DNA of 64,000 bases from Streptomyces ardesiacus. Its GTDB lineage: Bacteria > Actinomycetota > Actinomycetes > Streptomycetales > Streptomycetaceae. A program made the translations under genes and the position numbers. Of the stretch, positions 33,386-45,394 are shown in pieces (position 1 is the stretch's first letter; every line of letters starts with the position of its first letter). Where the stretch lies: NCBI RefSeq assembly GCF_003112575.1, contig NZ_BEWC01000007.1, forward strand, positions 310,001 through 374,000, read 5' to 3'. Under the pieces are notes generated by a model, which searched no databases, had not been told where the DNA came from, and saw nothing but the letters and a program-made list of their open reading frames with translations.

Positions 33386-35992
33386 TCAGTCTCCCGCCAC
33401 CCGCAGCTCCCTCCCCGTGCCGGCGACCGCCAACGCCCCGTCCCGGTCCGTGCGCAGCACCGTCGCTCCCTGGGCGCGCAGTGCCGCGACCGTGCCCGGC
33501 GCCGGGTGGCCGTAGGTGTTGTCCTCGCCGCAACTGACGAGGGCCAGCCGTGGCGCGACCCGCCGGAGGAACGCGAAGTCCTGGTGGGCCGAGCCGTGGT
33601 GGGCCACCTTCAGCACGTCGGCTCCTTCCCACGCCGCTGCCGCCGGGGAGCGGGCCAGCTCCCGCTGGGCCGGGGGTTCGAGGTCGCCGAGGAGGAGCAG
33701 GCGTATGCCCGCCGTGCGGACCAGGAGGGTGACGCTGGCGTCGTTGGGCCCGCTTTCCGTGCCCGGTGCCGTGGTCGTCGGCGGGCTCGGCGGGGGCCAC
33801 ACCACCTGCCAGGACAGCGGGCCGGAGCGACGCTGCTCTCCGGCGGCCGCGTGCCGCAGGGGGATGCCGGCGGACGCCGCCTGCCTGCGGACGAACTCCG
33901 CCTGGTCCACGGGCTCTTCGAGGGCGGTTGTCTCGATCCCGCCCACCGCGCGGCCCCGCAGTACGCCGGGGAGCCCGGCCACGTGGTCGGCGTGGAAGTG
34001 GGTGAGCAGGACGAGGGGGACGCGGGTGATGCCGAGGGAGCGCAGGCAGCGGTCGACGGGGGCGGGGTCGGGACCCGCGTCCACGACGACGGCCGTCCCC
34101 GGCCCCGCCGCGAGCACCAGCGCGTCGCCCTGACCCACGTCGCACATCACCATCCGCCAGCCGGGCGGGGGCCAGCCCTTGATCACCCGGGCCAGCGGGG
34201 GCGGCTGCACCACGACGAGGATCAGGAGCAGGGCGCACAGGCCGCACCACCACGGGTGCCGCAGCAGGCGCCGCCCCGCCGGCAGCGCTCCCGCCGTGAC
34301 GAGGGCCAGCAGCGCCGCTCCGGCCCAGTTGCCCGGCCAGTCCACTCCGGCGCCGGGCAGTGCGGCCCCGCTGCGGGCGATCCCCGCGATCCACTCGGCC
34401 GGCCAACCCCCGCACCAGGCCAGGGCCTTGGCGAGCGGCATCGCCACCGGTGCCGTCGCCAGTGCCGCGAAGCCCAGCACCGTGGCCGGGGCCACCGCGA
34501 ACTCCGCCAGCAGGTTGCACGGCACTCCCACCAGGCTCACCCGCGCCGACAGCACCGCGACCACCGGCGCGCACAGGGCCTGCGCGGCACCCGCGGCGGC
34601 CAGTGCCTCCGCCGGCCGGGGCGGCATCCCCCGTCGGCGCAGCCCCGCGCTCCACCGTGGGGCGATCGTGAGCAGCGCCCCCGTGGCCAGCACGGAGAGC
34701 ACGAAGCCGTAACTGCGGGCCAGCCAGGGGTCGTACAGCACCAGCAGCAGGACCGCCGTCGCCAGGGCGGGCAGGAGGGTTCTGCGGCGTCCGGTGGCCA
34801 GCGCGAGCAGGGCGACGGATCCGCAGGCCGCCGCGCGCAGCACGCTCGGGTCGGGACGGCACACGACGACGAAGGCGAGCGCGAGCAGTCCGCCGAGCAG
34901 GGCGGTGGTCCGCAGGTGCAGGCCGAGGCGGGGCGCCAGGCCGCGGCGCTCGCTGCGCTGGGCCAGGCCCGGCGGGCCGAGGAGCAGTGCGAGCACGATG
35001 GTGAAGTTGGCTCCGGACACGGCCAGCGTGTGGGTCAGATCGGTCTCCTTGAACGCCTCCTCCAGCTCCGGTGTGACGCGTGCGGTGTCGCCGACGACCA
35101 GGCCCGGCAGCAGCGCCCGCGCGTCGGCGGGCAGGTTCTCGGTCGCCTCGCGCAGGCCGGCCCGCAACCGGCCCGCGAGCCGTTGCGCCGCCGAGGGCTC
35201 CGACGTCCGCTCCGGTGGCTGTCGGCCCGTCCGTACGCGCAGCACCGCGGCGATGCGGTCGCCACGCTGCTTCGGGGGCGAGAGCCGGGCGGTGACGCGG
35301 AGCCGGGTGGTCGGCAGCAGGCTCAGCCAGCGGGAGGGAGCGGGCTCCGCGCGGGACCGATCGTCCTGCGCGCCCACGTCCACGTCCACGAGCACGAGGA
35401 CCGGTGTCCTGGTCGTCACCGTCCTCCCGTCCCCCTCGGTCACCCGCCGCACGTCCGCCTCGATCAGCACCGTGGGCGGCACCGCGCGGTCGCCCCGGAC
35501 GCGGGGCCGGGTGAGGCGGGGGTCGGCCGTGACCTCCACCTCGGCGGTGACGGTGGCGTACCGCCGCGCCAGCTCGGGCACGGGGCCCCTGCGCAGGTCC
35601 GCGCCGTGCAGCGCGGCCGAGGCGGCGGACGCGGCGATGCAAAGGAGGACGGCGGCGGCCACCGGCGCGTGGGGCCGTCCGCGCCTCGCCGGGCCCAGCA
35701 GGAAGGCACCGGCCAGCAGCACACCGGCCGCCACCACCCCCACCGCCCAGCCGGCCGGCACGTCCGGCGTCAGTGCCGCCGTCGCCCAGGCCGCCAGGGC
35801 GGGCGGGACCAGGCGCAGGTCGGCCGGGCCCTCCTGCCGGGGATGGGCCGCGCCCAGCCGGTGGCCGGAGGCGGCGTGCACGGCGGCGCGCGGGGGCCTC
35901 GCCGGTGGCTCCCGCGGCCCGTCGCACCCCTCGCGCCCGTCCGGCGGCTCCGGCCGGACCGGCCGGACCGCTCCCCTGACGTCCGTGTTCAT
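33386..35992 (-). CDS. comEC: ComEC/Rec2 family DNA uptake channel protein
   Basis: The 868-residue membrane protein has an N-terminal periplasmic OB-like domain (DUF4131, about 80-280), a Competence domain with about seven or more membrane helices (about 300-600; VSGANFTIVLALLLGPPGL) and a C-terminal MBL-fold nuclease-like domain (about 620-868; LTHFHADHVAGLPGVL, VLKVAHHGSAHQDF). In transformable bacteria ComEC moves single-stranded DNA across the membrane; streptomycetes keep comEC/comEA although natural competence is not established. Its ATG overlaps the comEA stop (ATGA), so the two are translationally coupled. Confidence 0.94.
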   Translation of the reverse strand: MNTDVRGAVRPVRPEPPDGREGCDGPREPPARPPRAAVHAASGHRLGAAHPRQEGPADLRLVPPALAAWATAALTPDVPAGWAVGVVAAGVLLAGAFLLGPARRGRPHAPVAAAVLLCIAASAASAALHGADLRRGPVPELARRYATVTAEVEVTADPRLTRPRVRGDRAVPPTVLIEADVRRVTEGDGRTVTTRTPVLVLVDVDVGAQDDRSRAEPAPSRWLSLLPTTRLRVTARLSPPKQRGDRIAAVLRVRTGRQPPERTSEPSAAQRLAGRLRAGLREATENLPADARALLPGLVVGDTARVTPELEEAFKETDLTHTLAVSGANFTIVLALLLGPPGLAQRSERRGLAPRLGLHLRTTALLGGLLALAFVVVCRPDPSVLRAAACGSVALLALATGRRRTLLPALATAVLLLVLYDPWLARSYGFVLSVLATGALLTIAPRWSAGLRRRGMPPRPAEALAAAGAAQALCAPVVAVLSARVSLVGVPCNLLAEFAVAPATVLGFAALATAPVAMPLAKALAWCGGWPAEWIAGIARSGAALPGAGVDWPGNWAGAALLALVTAGALPAGRRLLRHPWWCGLCALLLILVVVQPPPLARVIKGWPPPGWRMVMCDVGQGDALVLAAGPGTAVVVDAGPDPAPVDRCLRSLGITRVPLVLLTHFHADHVAGLPGVLRGRAVGGIETTALEEPVDQAEFVRRQAASAGIPLRHAAAGEQRRSGPLSWQVVWPPPSPPTTTAPGTESGPNDASVTLLVRTAGIRLLLLGDLEPPAQRELARSPAAAAWEGADVLKVAHHGSAHQDFAFLRRVAPRLALVSCGEDNTYGHPAPGTVAALRAQGATVLRTDRDGALAVAGTGRELRVAGD

Positions 35993-37038
35993 GGCCGTAC
36001 GAGGTCTCGCAGGTCGGCGAAGCGGCGTTCGCCGATGCCGTTGACCTCGCGCAGTTCGTCCACCGAGCGGAACCCGCCGTGCTCGGTGCGGTAGTCGACG
36101 ATGTGCTGGGCGAGGACCGGGCCGACGCCCGGGAGGGTGTCGAGCTGGTCGGTGGTCGCCGTGTTGAGGGAGACGGGTGCCCCGGGTGCCGCTCCCGCCG
36201 GTGCGCCCGGGGCGGGGCCCGCCGCGGGCGGGGGTGCGGGCGCGGACGCTCCGACGATCACCTGCTCGCCGTCCACCAGGAAACGGGCCCGGTTCAGCCC
36301 GTCGGTCTTCGTGCCGGGCCGCACGCCGCCGGCGGCCCGCAGGGCGTCCGCGACACGGGAACCCGCCGGGAGACTGTGGACCCCGGGATGGCGGACCTTG
36401 CCGCCCACGTCCACCACGATCTCGCTCCCGGCCGTGGCCGAGGGCTCGGTCGTGGCCCCGCCCTCGTCCGGGGTCGCGCGGTCCCCGGCCGTCGGCCCCG
36501 TCTTCCCCGCTCCGTACGCCGCCGCCTCCCGCACCACCTCGGGCGCCGCCACCTGCTGGGTGCGGCCGGACCAGAAATGCTGCACCGCGAAGACCGCCGC
36601 GACGACGAGCAGTACCGAGAGCGCGGCCACGCCACGCCGCTCCAGTCCACACCGTGTCTGCAGCCACAGCGGCATCCGCTCCCGCAGGGCCTGTCCGGTC
36701 CGCTCCCGCCAGGTGGTCGTCGCACCGCGGAGGTCACCGGTCCCCGCGTCGCCGGGTGCCCCGGGGCCGGGCCGTGGCGGACGTGGCGGCCCCTTCCCCG
36801 ACTCGCCCTGCGTCCCCTCGGGGGCCGTCTGCTCGACGCGCTCCCCGAACAGCACCTCGGCCCTGCGCCGCAGCTCCTCCGGCGGCGCGGGCCGGCGCCC
36901 GCGCAGGGCACGGGAACGGGGACGGGCGTGGGAGGGGGAGCCGGAGGGGCGGCGGTGGGCGAGGCGGCCGTCGGAGGCCGGGGCGCGGCCCGGGCCACTG
37001 GTCGCGGACGTGGTGCCTGAGCGTGATCGGAGAGCCAT
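35989..37038 (-). CDS. comEA: ComEA family helix-hairpin-helix DNA-binding protein
   Basis: The product (349 residues from the ATG at 37038; a GTG six codons earlier is possible) has a long Arg/Pro-rich cytoplasmic N-terminus (about 1-125), a single membrane segment (VAALSVLLVVAAVFAVQHFW, about 137-156), an SLBB domain (IVVDVGGKVRHPGVHSLPAGSRVADAL) and a C-terminal double helix-hairpin-helix (LDTLPGVGPVLAQHIVDYR and LREVNGIGERRFADL). This is the membrane receptor for incoming DNA in competent bacteria. The cytoplasmic extension is much longer than in Bacillus ComEA. It forms an operon with comEC. Confidence 0.93.
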   Translation of the reverse strand: MALRSRSGTTSATSGPGRAPASDGRLAHRRPSGSPSHARPRSRALRGRRPAPPEELRRRAEVLFGERVEQTAPEGTQGESGKGPPRPPRPGPGAPGDAGTGDLRGATTTWRERTGQALRERMPLWLQTRCGLERRGVAALSVLLVVAAVFAVQHFWSGRTQQVAAPEVVREAAAYGAGKTGPTAGDRATPDEGGATTEPSATAGSEIVVDVGGKVRHPGVHSLPAGSRVADALRAAGGVRPGTKTDGLNRARFLVDGEQVIVGASAPAPPPAAGPAPGAPAGAAPGAPVSLNTATTDQLDTLPGVGPVLAQHIVDYRTEHGGFRSVDELREVNGIGERRFADLRDLVRP

Positions 37039-37174
37039 GCGACGAGGATCGGGCACCCCGCCGGCTCGCGGTGATCATGGTCGAATCCCGGGGACTACCC
37101 ACGGGTTGTGGAAAACCCCGACACCCTCACGCGGGGCGGGACGGAAACGGCCGACCGGCGGACGTGAGCATGCC

Positions 37175-38020
37175 TCACCGCGACGAGACCACAACCCCCA
37201 GCAACCCCGGCCCCGTGTGCGCGCCGATCACCGCACCGACCTCACTCACATGCAGGTCCGCCAGCCCGGGCACCCGCTCCCGCAGGCGGTCCGCGAGGGC
37301 CGACGCCCGCTCGGGGGCGGCGAGATGGTGGACGGCGATGTCGACGGGCGCGCCGCCCGCCCGGTCGGCGGCGATCTCCTCGAGCCGGGCGATGGCCCTG
37401 GAGGCCGTCCGGACCTTCTCCAGGGGTTCGATGCGCCCGCCCTCCAGCCGCAGCAGCGGTTTCACGGCGAGCGCGGAGCCGAACAGCGCCTGGGCGGCGC
37501 CGATCCGGCCGCCGCGGCGCAGATAGTCGAGGGTGTCGACGTAGAAGTAGGCCGAGGTGTCCGCGGCCCGCTTCTCGGCGGCCGTGACGGCCTCGTCCAC
37601 CGTGCCGCCCGCCTCCGCCGTCTCCGCGGCCGCGAGCGCGCAGAAGCCGAGGGCCATCGCGATCATCCCGGTGTCCACGACCCGGACCGGGACGGCGGCG
37701 TCACGCGCCGCGACGACGGCCGCGTCGTGGGTGCCGGAGAGCTCGGCGGACAGGTGCAAGGAGACGATGCCGTCGGCGCCGGACTCGGCGATCCGGCGAT
37801 AGGTCGCGGCGAACAGTTCGGGACTGGGCCGGGAGGTGGTGACCGGCCGGCGTTTCTGCAGGGCCTGGGCCAGGGAACGGGTCGAGATCTCGGTGCCCTC
37901 CTCCAGCGCCCGGTCGCCCAGGACGACGGTCAGGGGTACCGCTGTGATGCCGTGCCGCTCCATCGTCCGGGCCGGGAGGTAGGCCGTTGAATCCGTGACG
38001 ATAGCGACATGGCGGGACAT
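37175..38020 (-). CDS. DegV family fatty acid-binding protein
   Basis: The 281-residue protein opens MSRHVAIVTDSTAYLP with the DegV-type DST motif, continues with VTTSRPSPELF and LHLSAELSGTHDAAVVAA, and ends HTGPGLLGVVV. DegV/FakB proteins bind a fatty acid and present it to the FakA kinase for phospholipid synthesis in Firmicutes; in actinobacteria the partner is uncertain. The ATG at 38020 fits the family start. It is in the same direction as comEA with a 136-base gap. Confidence 0.94.
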   Translation of the reverse strand: MSRHVAIVTDSTAYLPARTMERHGITAVPLTVVLGDRALEEGTEISTRSLAQALQKRRPVTTSRPSPELFAATYRRIAESGADGIVSLHLSAELSGTHDAAVVAARDAAVPVRVVDTGMIAMALGFCALAAAETAEAGGTVDEAVTAAEKRAADTSAYFYVDTLDYLRRGGRIGAAQALFGSALAVKPLLRLEGGRIEPLEKVRTASRAIARLEEIAADRAGGAPVDIAVHHLAAPERASALADRLRERVPGLADLHVSEVGAVIGAHTGPGLLGVVVSSR

Positions 38021-38131
38021 GAGCTGGAGGTTACCTGGCGTAGTGCCCGTACGGCAGTCCGGCCCCGACGAGCGGGCGTTCACAGGTCCTCGGCCGGGCG
38101 GCCGGGCCGCTCCGGCGGGTCGGAGCGAGGG

Positions 38132-38911
38132 TCAGGTCGTGCTCTCCGGGCGGGCCTTCTTCTGCCACGGGTACACCGGGCTCGCGGCGGGCGGAGTGAT
38201 GGCGGGGCGGGCCGAGCCGCCCTCCGCCGGCTCCTGCGCCGGGGAGTCCGGCCAGGTCTGCCGGGTGGACGGGGCGTCGGCGGAGGGGGCCTCGGGCCAG
38301 GACGGCGGCGTGGTGCGCGCGCCCTCCCCCGGGCCTGTTCCGGCGTCCGTCTCCGCCTGCGTCCTGGTCTGCGTCCAGTGCCGCAGCGCACCGGCCTCCA
38401 CGTCGATCTGGGCGCTCAGCGAGTCCAGGTCGTCGTCGGCGAAGCGGCGGGCGCGGTCACGGGCCGCCCAGCGCAGGGCGTCCGCCGACCGGGTGATGCG
38501 CTCGGTCCGCTCGCGCAGCTCGGGAAGGCGCTCGGCGAGGGCGGCGCGGTCCGGCTCGGACTCCAGCCGCCGCAGCTCGGCGTCCAGCTCGAAGCCGTGC
38601 GCACTGAGCCGCTCGAAGAGGGCGAGGGACTCCTTGAGGGACGCGTCCTCGGCCACGCGCGCGTGGAGCGCGTCCTGCGTGGACCGCATGGAGGTGCGCA
38701 GCCCCAGCCGCAACTGGGCCAGCTCCGCGGCCGGCCCCACCTGGACGAGGGACTTGGCCCGCAGGGTGTGGTCCTCGACCGTGCGGCGGGCCTGGGTGAT
38801 GCCGCGGTCCACGCTGCGCTTGGCGGCGCCGACGGCCTTCACCGTGGCGTACACGCCGAGTACGACGGCGAGCAGGAAGAGCAGGGCGAACACGGTGAGC
38901 GCTGCTTCCAC
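38132..38911 (-). CDS. Membrane-anchored coiled-coil protein of unknown function
   Basis: The 259-residue protein (GTG start at 38911, GAGGAG six bases upstream) has one N-terminal membrane helix (ALTVFALLFLLAVVLGVYATV, about 4-24), then a long charged helical region (about 30-185) with heptad-like Leu/Arg/Glu patterns that looks like a coiled coil, and a Pro/Ser/Thr-rich tail ending YPWQKKARPESTT. It faces the cytosol or the wall depending on orientation; the basic residues after the helix suggest a cytosolic body. It lies 111 bases upstream of degV and 179 bases downstream of leuS. I do not recognise the family. Confidence 0.78.
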   Translation of the reverse strand: MEAALTVFALLFLLAVVLGVYATVKAVGAAKRSVDRGITQARRTVEDHTLRAKSLVQVGPAAELAQLRLGLRTSMRSTQDALHARVAEDASLKESLALFERLSAHGFELDAELRRLESEPDRAALAERLPELRERTERITRSADALRWAARDRARRFADDDLDSLSAQIDVEAGALRHWTQTRTQAETDAGTGPGEGARTTPPSWPEAPSADAPSTRQTWPDSPAQEPAEGGSARPAITPPAASPVYPWQKKARPESTT

Positions 38912-39090
38912 GGGGCTCCTCCTCGGGGGACGTCCGGTCCGCGCACCGGCGGTCCACGGCACGCATCGCGCCGCTCTTCCACGGTAAACGCAGCGGGCAG
39001 GCCCAGGGTTCCGCAAGAACCCCGAACCTGCCCGTACCGGACCCTGATCCGACCCGTAGGGGACGGCTCCGCGGCCCGCTCACCGGCGGA

Positions 39091-41991
<2,901 letters not shown>

Positions 41992-42064
41992 GATCCTCAA
42001 AGCTCCATCGATCGTCTCTGCCAGCGGCTGCGACCTTCAAGACCAGCGGCTGCTAGGGCCGGGA

Positions 42065-42094
42065 AATGAAAAATCCCCTCGCACAGGAGGGGAC
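42065..42094 (-). terminator. leuS leader terminator (attenuator)
   Basis: On the minus strand TCCCCTC-CTGTGC-GAGGGGA is followed by TTTTTCATTT, an unusually clear intrinsic terminator for this genome. It lies between the leader peptide gene and leuS, so it can only be useful as a regulated attenuator. Confidence 0.88.
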
Positions 42095-42139
42095 GCCGCG
42101 CCGATTCCGGCCACCGGAGTCGACCGGTGCCGGGACTGA

Positions 42140-42178
42140 TCAGCGCGGCTCGCTAAGCAGAAGGCGTACGGCACGCAT
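42140..42178 (-). CDS. leuS leader peptide MRAVRLLLSEPR
   Basis: This 12-codon ORF encodes MRAVRLLLSEPR with three consecutive Leu codons CTT-CTG-CTT; CTT is rare in streptomycete genes. It ends with TGA 46 bases before the terminator hairpin at 42065-42094, and an alternative stem (around 42108-42133) lies between. Ribosome stalling at the Leu codons when charged tRNA-Leu is low would prevent the terminator from forming, the standard leader-peptide attenuation scheme. I recall that leader peptides of this kind were predicted for actinobacterial leucine genes, but cannot check it here. Confidence 0.88.
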   Translation of the reverse strand: MRAVRLLLSEPR

Positions 42179-42519
42179 GGCGTCAGGGTACCGCAGTCGC
42201 ACAGCGGGCCGCGACGGGCTTCCGCGGTCACCGGAATCCGGGAACCGTGGTCCGGAAAACGGAGGCCGACCTGAACCAAGGTTAAGGGTTACTTCGCGTA
42301 ACGACCACTAAGGGACAGCGTTACGAGCGCGCGGTCATTTGATAACAACGCAATAACTCAAACCCCCTACCCACGGGTACGGCGCCACTTAGAGTGCGGC
42401 AGCGGGACCGCTTTCCCGAACCGCTCCGGAGTTGCCCCCATGAACCCTCCCCCGATCCACCCTCGCGACACCCGTGCGCGGACTTTCCTCACGTCCCTGA
42501 CGTGGGGAGGTCCCTCCTC
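42179..42519. promoter_or_regulatory. leuS / cytochrome b divergent promoter region
   Basis: Between the leader peptide and the plus-strand gene at 42520 there are 341 bases without a gene. The A/T-rich portion 42285-42365 should hold both promoters. An inverted repeat CGTAACG (42297-42303) / CGTTACG (42319-42325) with 15 bases between is a candidate operator, regulator unknown. A GGGGAGG site at about 42504-42510 precedes the plus-strand start. Confidence 0.55.
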
Positions 42520-43761
42520 ATGACGAACGACAGCACGGTGGACGACACCTTCGCCCAGTTCCTCGACTTCGGCGCCGGCGTCCTCTCGCTCGTCTTCCTG
42601 AGCTGCTCGGTCATCTGGGGCCTGCTCGCCCAGGACCGGATCGTCCTCGACACCCGGCAGCGGATCCTGGCCCAGGCGGTGCACCGGACCACCGCGGTCG
42701 CCTCGGTCGTCTTCCTCCTGGTGCACATCGGCGTCAAACTCGCCCTCGACCACACCACCTGGGTGGCCGCGGTCCTCCCGTTCGGCCTCCTGGCCACGGA
42801 CGACGAGGCGTTCGGCGGCCGGGCCGTCCTCATCGGCTTCGGGACCCTGGCCAGCATGCTCATGATCTTCGTGGGGATCACGGGAGCCCTGCGCAACCGC
42901 TTCGCCTCCCCGGCCCCCGTGGCGGCCCGCTGGCGGGCGATGCACATGCTGGCCTACCCGGCCTGGTGCCTGGCCCTGCTGCACGGGCTCTACGCGGGCC
43001 GGGCGGCGAAGCCGGTCTTCATGGTCCTGTACGCCCTGTCCCTGGTCGGCGTCATGGCGGCCCTGGCGCTGCGCGCGGCGCCCCGCCCGGTCAAGCGCAG
43101 GGTCGCCGACCGGATCTCCGGCCTGCTCGGGACCGGGGAGCGGCCCGCCCGGCAGGAGCGTGCGCAGGCGGCGGAGGGCCGGTCCCGGGAGGACGCCGCG
43201 GTCCCGGGCCACGAGCGCGCCGGGGCTTCCCGGTCACCCGGCACGTCCCCCTCCGCCCCGCTGTACGCAACCGCGGAGCGCCTCGCTCCCCCGGAGCCCG
43301 CGGGCGGCTTCGCGGCGGCCTACCGCGCCGTGTCCGCCCCCTCCGGTCCGCACCGCCCGCCGCTGACGGCCGACCCGCGGCCCGCCGAGGCGATGCCCGC
43401 CGCGGACAACGGCGGCGGCACCTCGGGCAGTTGGCCCATACCGTCGCCGCCCCCGGTCGGCGAGGCCCCCCCGTCGCACTACGACCCGCTCAACGACACG
43501 GGACACACCATCCCCGTCCACGGCGAACCGGACACCGTGGGCTCCGCCGCCGGCCACGTCCCGGCGTACCCGTCGCCGTACGGCTCGAGTGACGTGTACG
43601 ACACCCGTGAGACGAACGCGGTCCACGGCACGTACTACCCGGACGACACGTACAACAGCGGTCCCGCCCCTGAATCAACCCCCGGTGCGCCGTCGTCCCG
43701 CGACTTCGGCGCACCGGGTTCCGGCGAACCTTGGAACACGCCTTCCGGAGGCTTCAAGTGA
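42520..43761 (+). CDS. Ferric reductase/cytochrome b-like membrane protein with long disordered tail
   Basis: The 413-residue protein has about six hydrophobic segments (about 12-195). Paired histidines one helix-length apart (VHRTTAVASVVFLLVHIGV and MHMLAYPAWCLALLHGLY) are suited to bind b-type heme as in FRD or b561 proteins. The remainder (about 215-413) is a Pro/Ser/Gly-rich cytosolic tail with PSHYDPLNDTGHTIPVHGEPD-like stretches. Its stop overlaps the GTG of the NuoF-like gene (GTGA), so the two proteins probably form one electron-transfer unit: soluble flavo-iron-sulfur donor to membrane heme. The final acceptor is unknown. ATG at 42520 chosen for its position before the first helix and ribosome site. 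Confidence 0.85.
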   Translation: MTNDSTVDDTFAQFLDFGAGVLSLVFLSCSVIWGLLAQDRIVLDTRQRILAQAVHRTTAVASVVFLLVHIGVKLALDHTTWVAAVLPFGLLATDDEAFGGRAVLIGFGTLASMLMIFVGITGALRNRFASPAPVAARWRAMHMLAYPAWCLALLHGLYAGRAAKPVFMVLYALSLVGVMAALALRAAPRPVKRRVADRISGLLGTGERPARQERAQAAEGRSREDAAVPGHERAGASRSPGTSPSAPLYATAERLAPPEPAGGFAAAYRAVSAPSGPHRPPLTADPRPAEAMPAADNGGGTSGSWPIPSPPPVGEAPPSHYDPLNDTGHTIPVHGEPDTVGSAAGHVPAYPSPYGSSDVYDTRETNAVHGTYYPDDTYNSGPAPESTPGAPSSRDFGAPGSGEPWNTPSGGFK

Positions 43762-45371
43762 ACGAGGCCCTGCCCGACGTCCCCGAAGTCCGCGTGGTCG
43801 GCCTTCCCCAGCTCACGTCGGGTTTCGACCTTGTCGAGCGGCTCGACCTGCCGATGCACCTCAAGGTGCACGGTCCGCTCGAACCGATGGGCGGGGAGCA
43901 GCTCGCGCAGCTCTCCGAACGCATCGGCCTGAAGGGCCGCGGCGGCGCGGGCTTCCCCTTCCACAAGAAACTGCGCTCGGTCGCCGAGGCGGCGATCAAG
44001 CGCGGCGTACGCCCGGTCGTGGTCGTCAACGGCAGCGAGGACGAACCGGCCTGCCGCAAGGACACGGTGCTGATCAACCGTGCCCCGCACCTGATCCTGG
44101 ACGGCGCGCTGCTGTGCGCCGAGGCCATGGGCGCCCGCACGCTGGTCATCGGGGTCACCCGGGAGTCCACGCAGCGCTCCATGGAGGCCGCCCTCGCCGA
44201 GCGCGGCCTGAGCAACGGGCGCCGGTCCGCCCTCCGCGCGCGCGTGCAGCGCAATCCGGTGCGCATGGTCACCGGCGCGGCGGCCTCGCTGATCCGCTCC
44301 ATCGACGGCGGCCCGGCGATCCCGCCCGGCCGCAAGGTGAGCGCCTCCAGGAGCGGCGTCGGCGGCGCCCCGACCCTGCTGTCCAACGCCGAGACCTTCG
44401 CCCAGTTGGCGATCGCCGCCCGCATCGGCCCGGAGCGCTACGGCCACACCGGCCTGTACGACGAGCCGGGCACCGTGATGCTCACGGTCTCCGGCGCGGT
44501 GGCCCGGCCGATGGTGATCGAGGTCCCCACGGGCGTGCCGCTGCGCTACGTCCTCCAGTTGGCCGGCGCCCCGCCGGTGCCGCAGGGGGTGCTGACCGGC
44601 GGCTACCACGGCAAGTGGATCGACGCGGCGACCGTCGACGAGGCGATCGTCTCCCGCAACTCGCTGCAGCAGGTGGGCGGGTCGCTCGGTGCGGGAGCGA
44701 TCCTGCCGATCAGTCAGGACACCTGCCCGCTGGGCGAGTCGTTGCGGGTGGCGCAGTGGCTGGCCGAGGAGAGCGCGGGCCAGTGCGGCCCCTGCTACCT
44801 GGGCCTGCCGGCCGCCGCCCGGGGCCTGGAGGACATCCTGAACGGCGGCGGCCCGGCCGCCCTCGAGGCCGTCAAGCAGGTCGCGAAGAACGTGAAGCGG
44901 CGCGGCGCCTGCTCGCACCCGGACGGCTCGGCGATGTTCCTGGAGTCGACCGTCAAGGCGTTCACGGACGACCTGGCCGCGCACGTCCTCGGCAACGGCT
45001 GCGGACGGCCCGTGGAGGGTGTCCTGCCGCTCTTCGAGGGGGGCAGGACACCGACCGGCATCCCGGGCGGCGGCGGGGAGGAGGACGGCCCCAGCCGTCA
45101 GAAGATCTTCGTCGACTGGACGCTGTGCCGGGGCCACGGGCTGTGCGCGGACATCCTCCCCGAGGTCTTCCAGCTCGGCGCGGACGGCTTCCCGACCGTC
45201 GCGCAGGCCGCGGTGCCCCGGTTCGCGGAGGCCAAGGCCGTGCGGGCGGTGCGCCGCTGCCCGGCGCTGGCGCTGCGCATCGAGGAGGACACCCGCGCGC
45301 AGGCGCCGTCCTCGCGCACCAACCTGCCGGTGCTGTCCCAGGGACGGGGCCGCCGGGCGCTCGGGCGCTGA
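43758..45371 (+). CDS. NuoF-like flavoprotein fused to a 3Fe-4S-type ferredoxin
   Basis: The 537-residue protein resembles the 51-kDa NADH-binding subunit of complex I: GRGGAGFPFHKKL (NAD loop, about 65-77), VVVVNGSEDEPACRKD (FMN region) and an SLBB-like part (PMVIEVPTGVPLRYVLQLAGAP). The iron-sulfur motif normally ESCGxCxPC is here ESAGQCGPC, so the first cluster cysteine is Ala; a later Cys occurs in RRGACSHPDGS. The C-terminal domain (about 455-515) has CRGHGLC and RRCPAL, the three-cysteine pattern of 3Fe-4S ferredoxins. It is coupled to the upstream heme-protein gene and followed by a strong terminator. It probably oxidises a pyridine nucleotide, or accepts electrons from another donor if the altered cluster is absent. 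Confidence 0.87.
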   Translation: MNEALPDVPEVRVVGLPQLTSGFDLVERLDLPMHLKVHGPLEPMGGEQLAQLSERIGLKGRGGAGFPFHKKLRSVAEAAIKRGVRPVVVVNGSEDEPACRKDTVLINRAPHLILDGALLCAEAMGARTLVIGVTRESTQRSMEAALAERGLSNGRRSALRARVQRNPVRMVTGAAASLIRSIDGGPAIPPGRKVSASRSGVGGAPTLLSNAETFAQLAIAARIGPERYGHTGLYDEPGTVMLTVSGAVARPMVIEVPTGVPLRYVLQLAGAPPVPQGVLTGGYHGKWIDAATVDEAIVSRNSLQQVGGSLGAGAILPISQDTCPLGESLRVAQWLAEESAGQCGPCYLGLPAAARGLEDILNGGGPAALEAVKQVAKNVKRRGACSHPDGSAMFLESTVKAFTDDLAAHVLGNGCGRPVEGVLPLFEGGRTPTGIPGGGGEEDGPSRQKIFVDWTLCRGHGLCADILPEVFQLGADGFPTVAQAAVPRFAEAKAVRAVRRCPALALRIEEDTRAQAPSSRTNLPVLSQGRGRRALGR

Positions 45372-45394
45372 GCCGGAGGCTGCGTCGAGAACGA

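Noticed and set aside
41992..42180. T-box riboswitch upstream of leuS
   Set aside because: No T-box consensus or specifier stem is seen; the short ORF with three Leu codons and a terminator explains the leader better.
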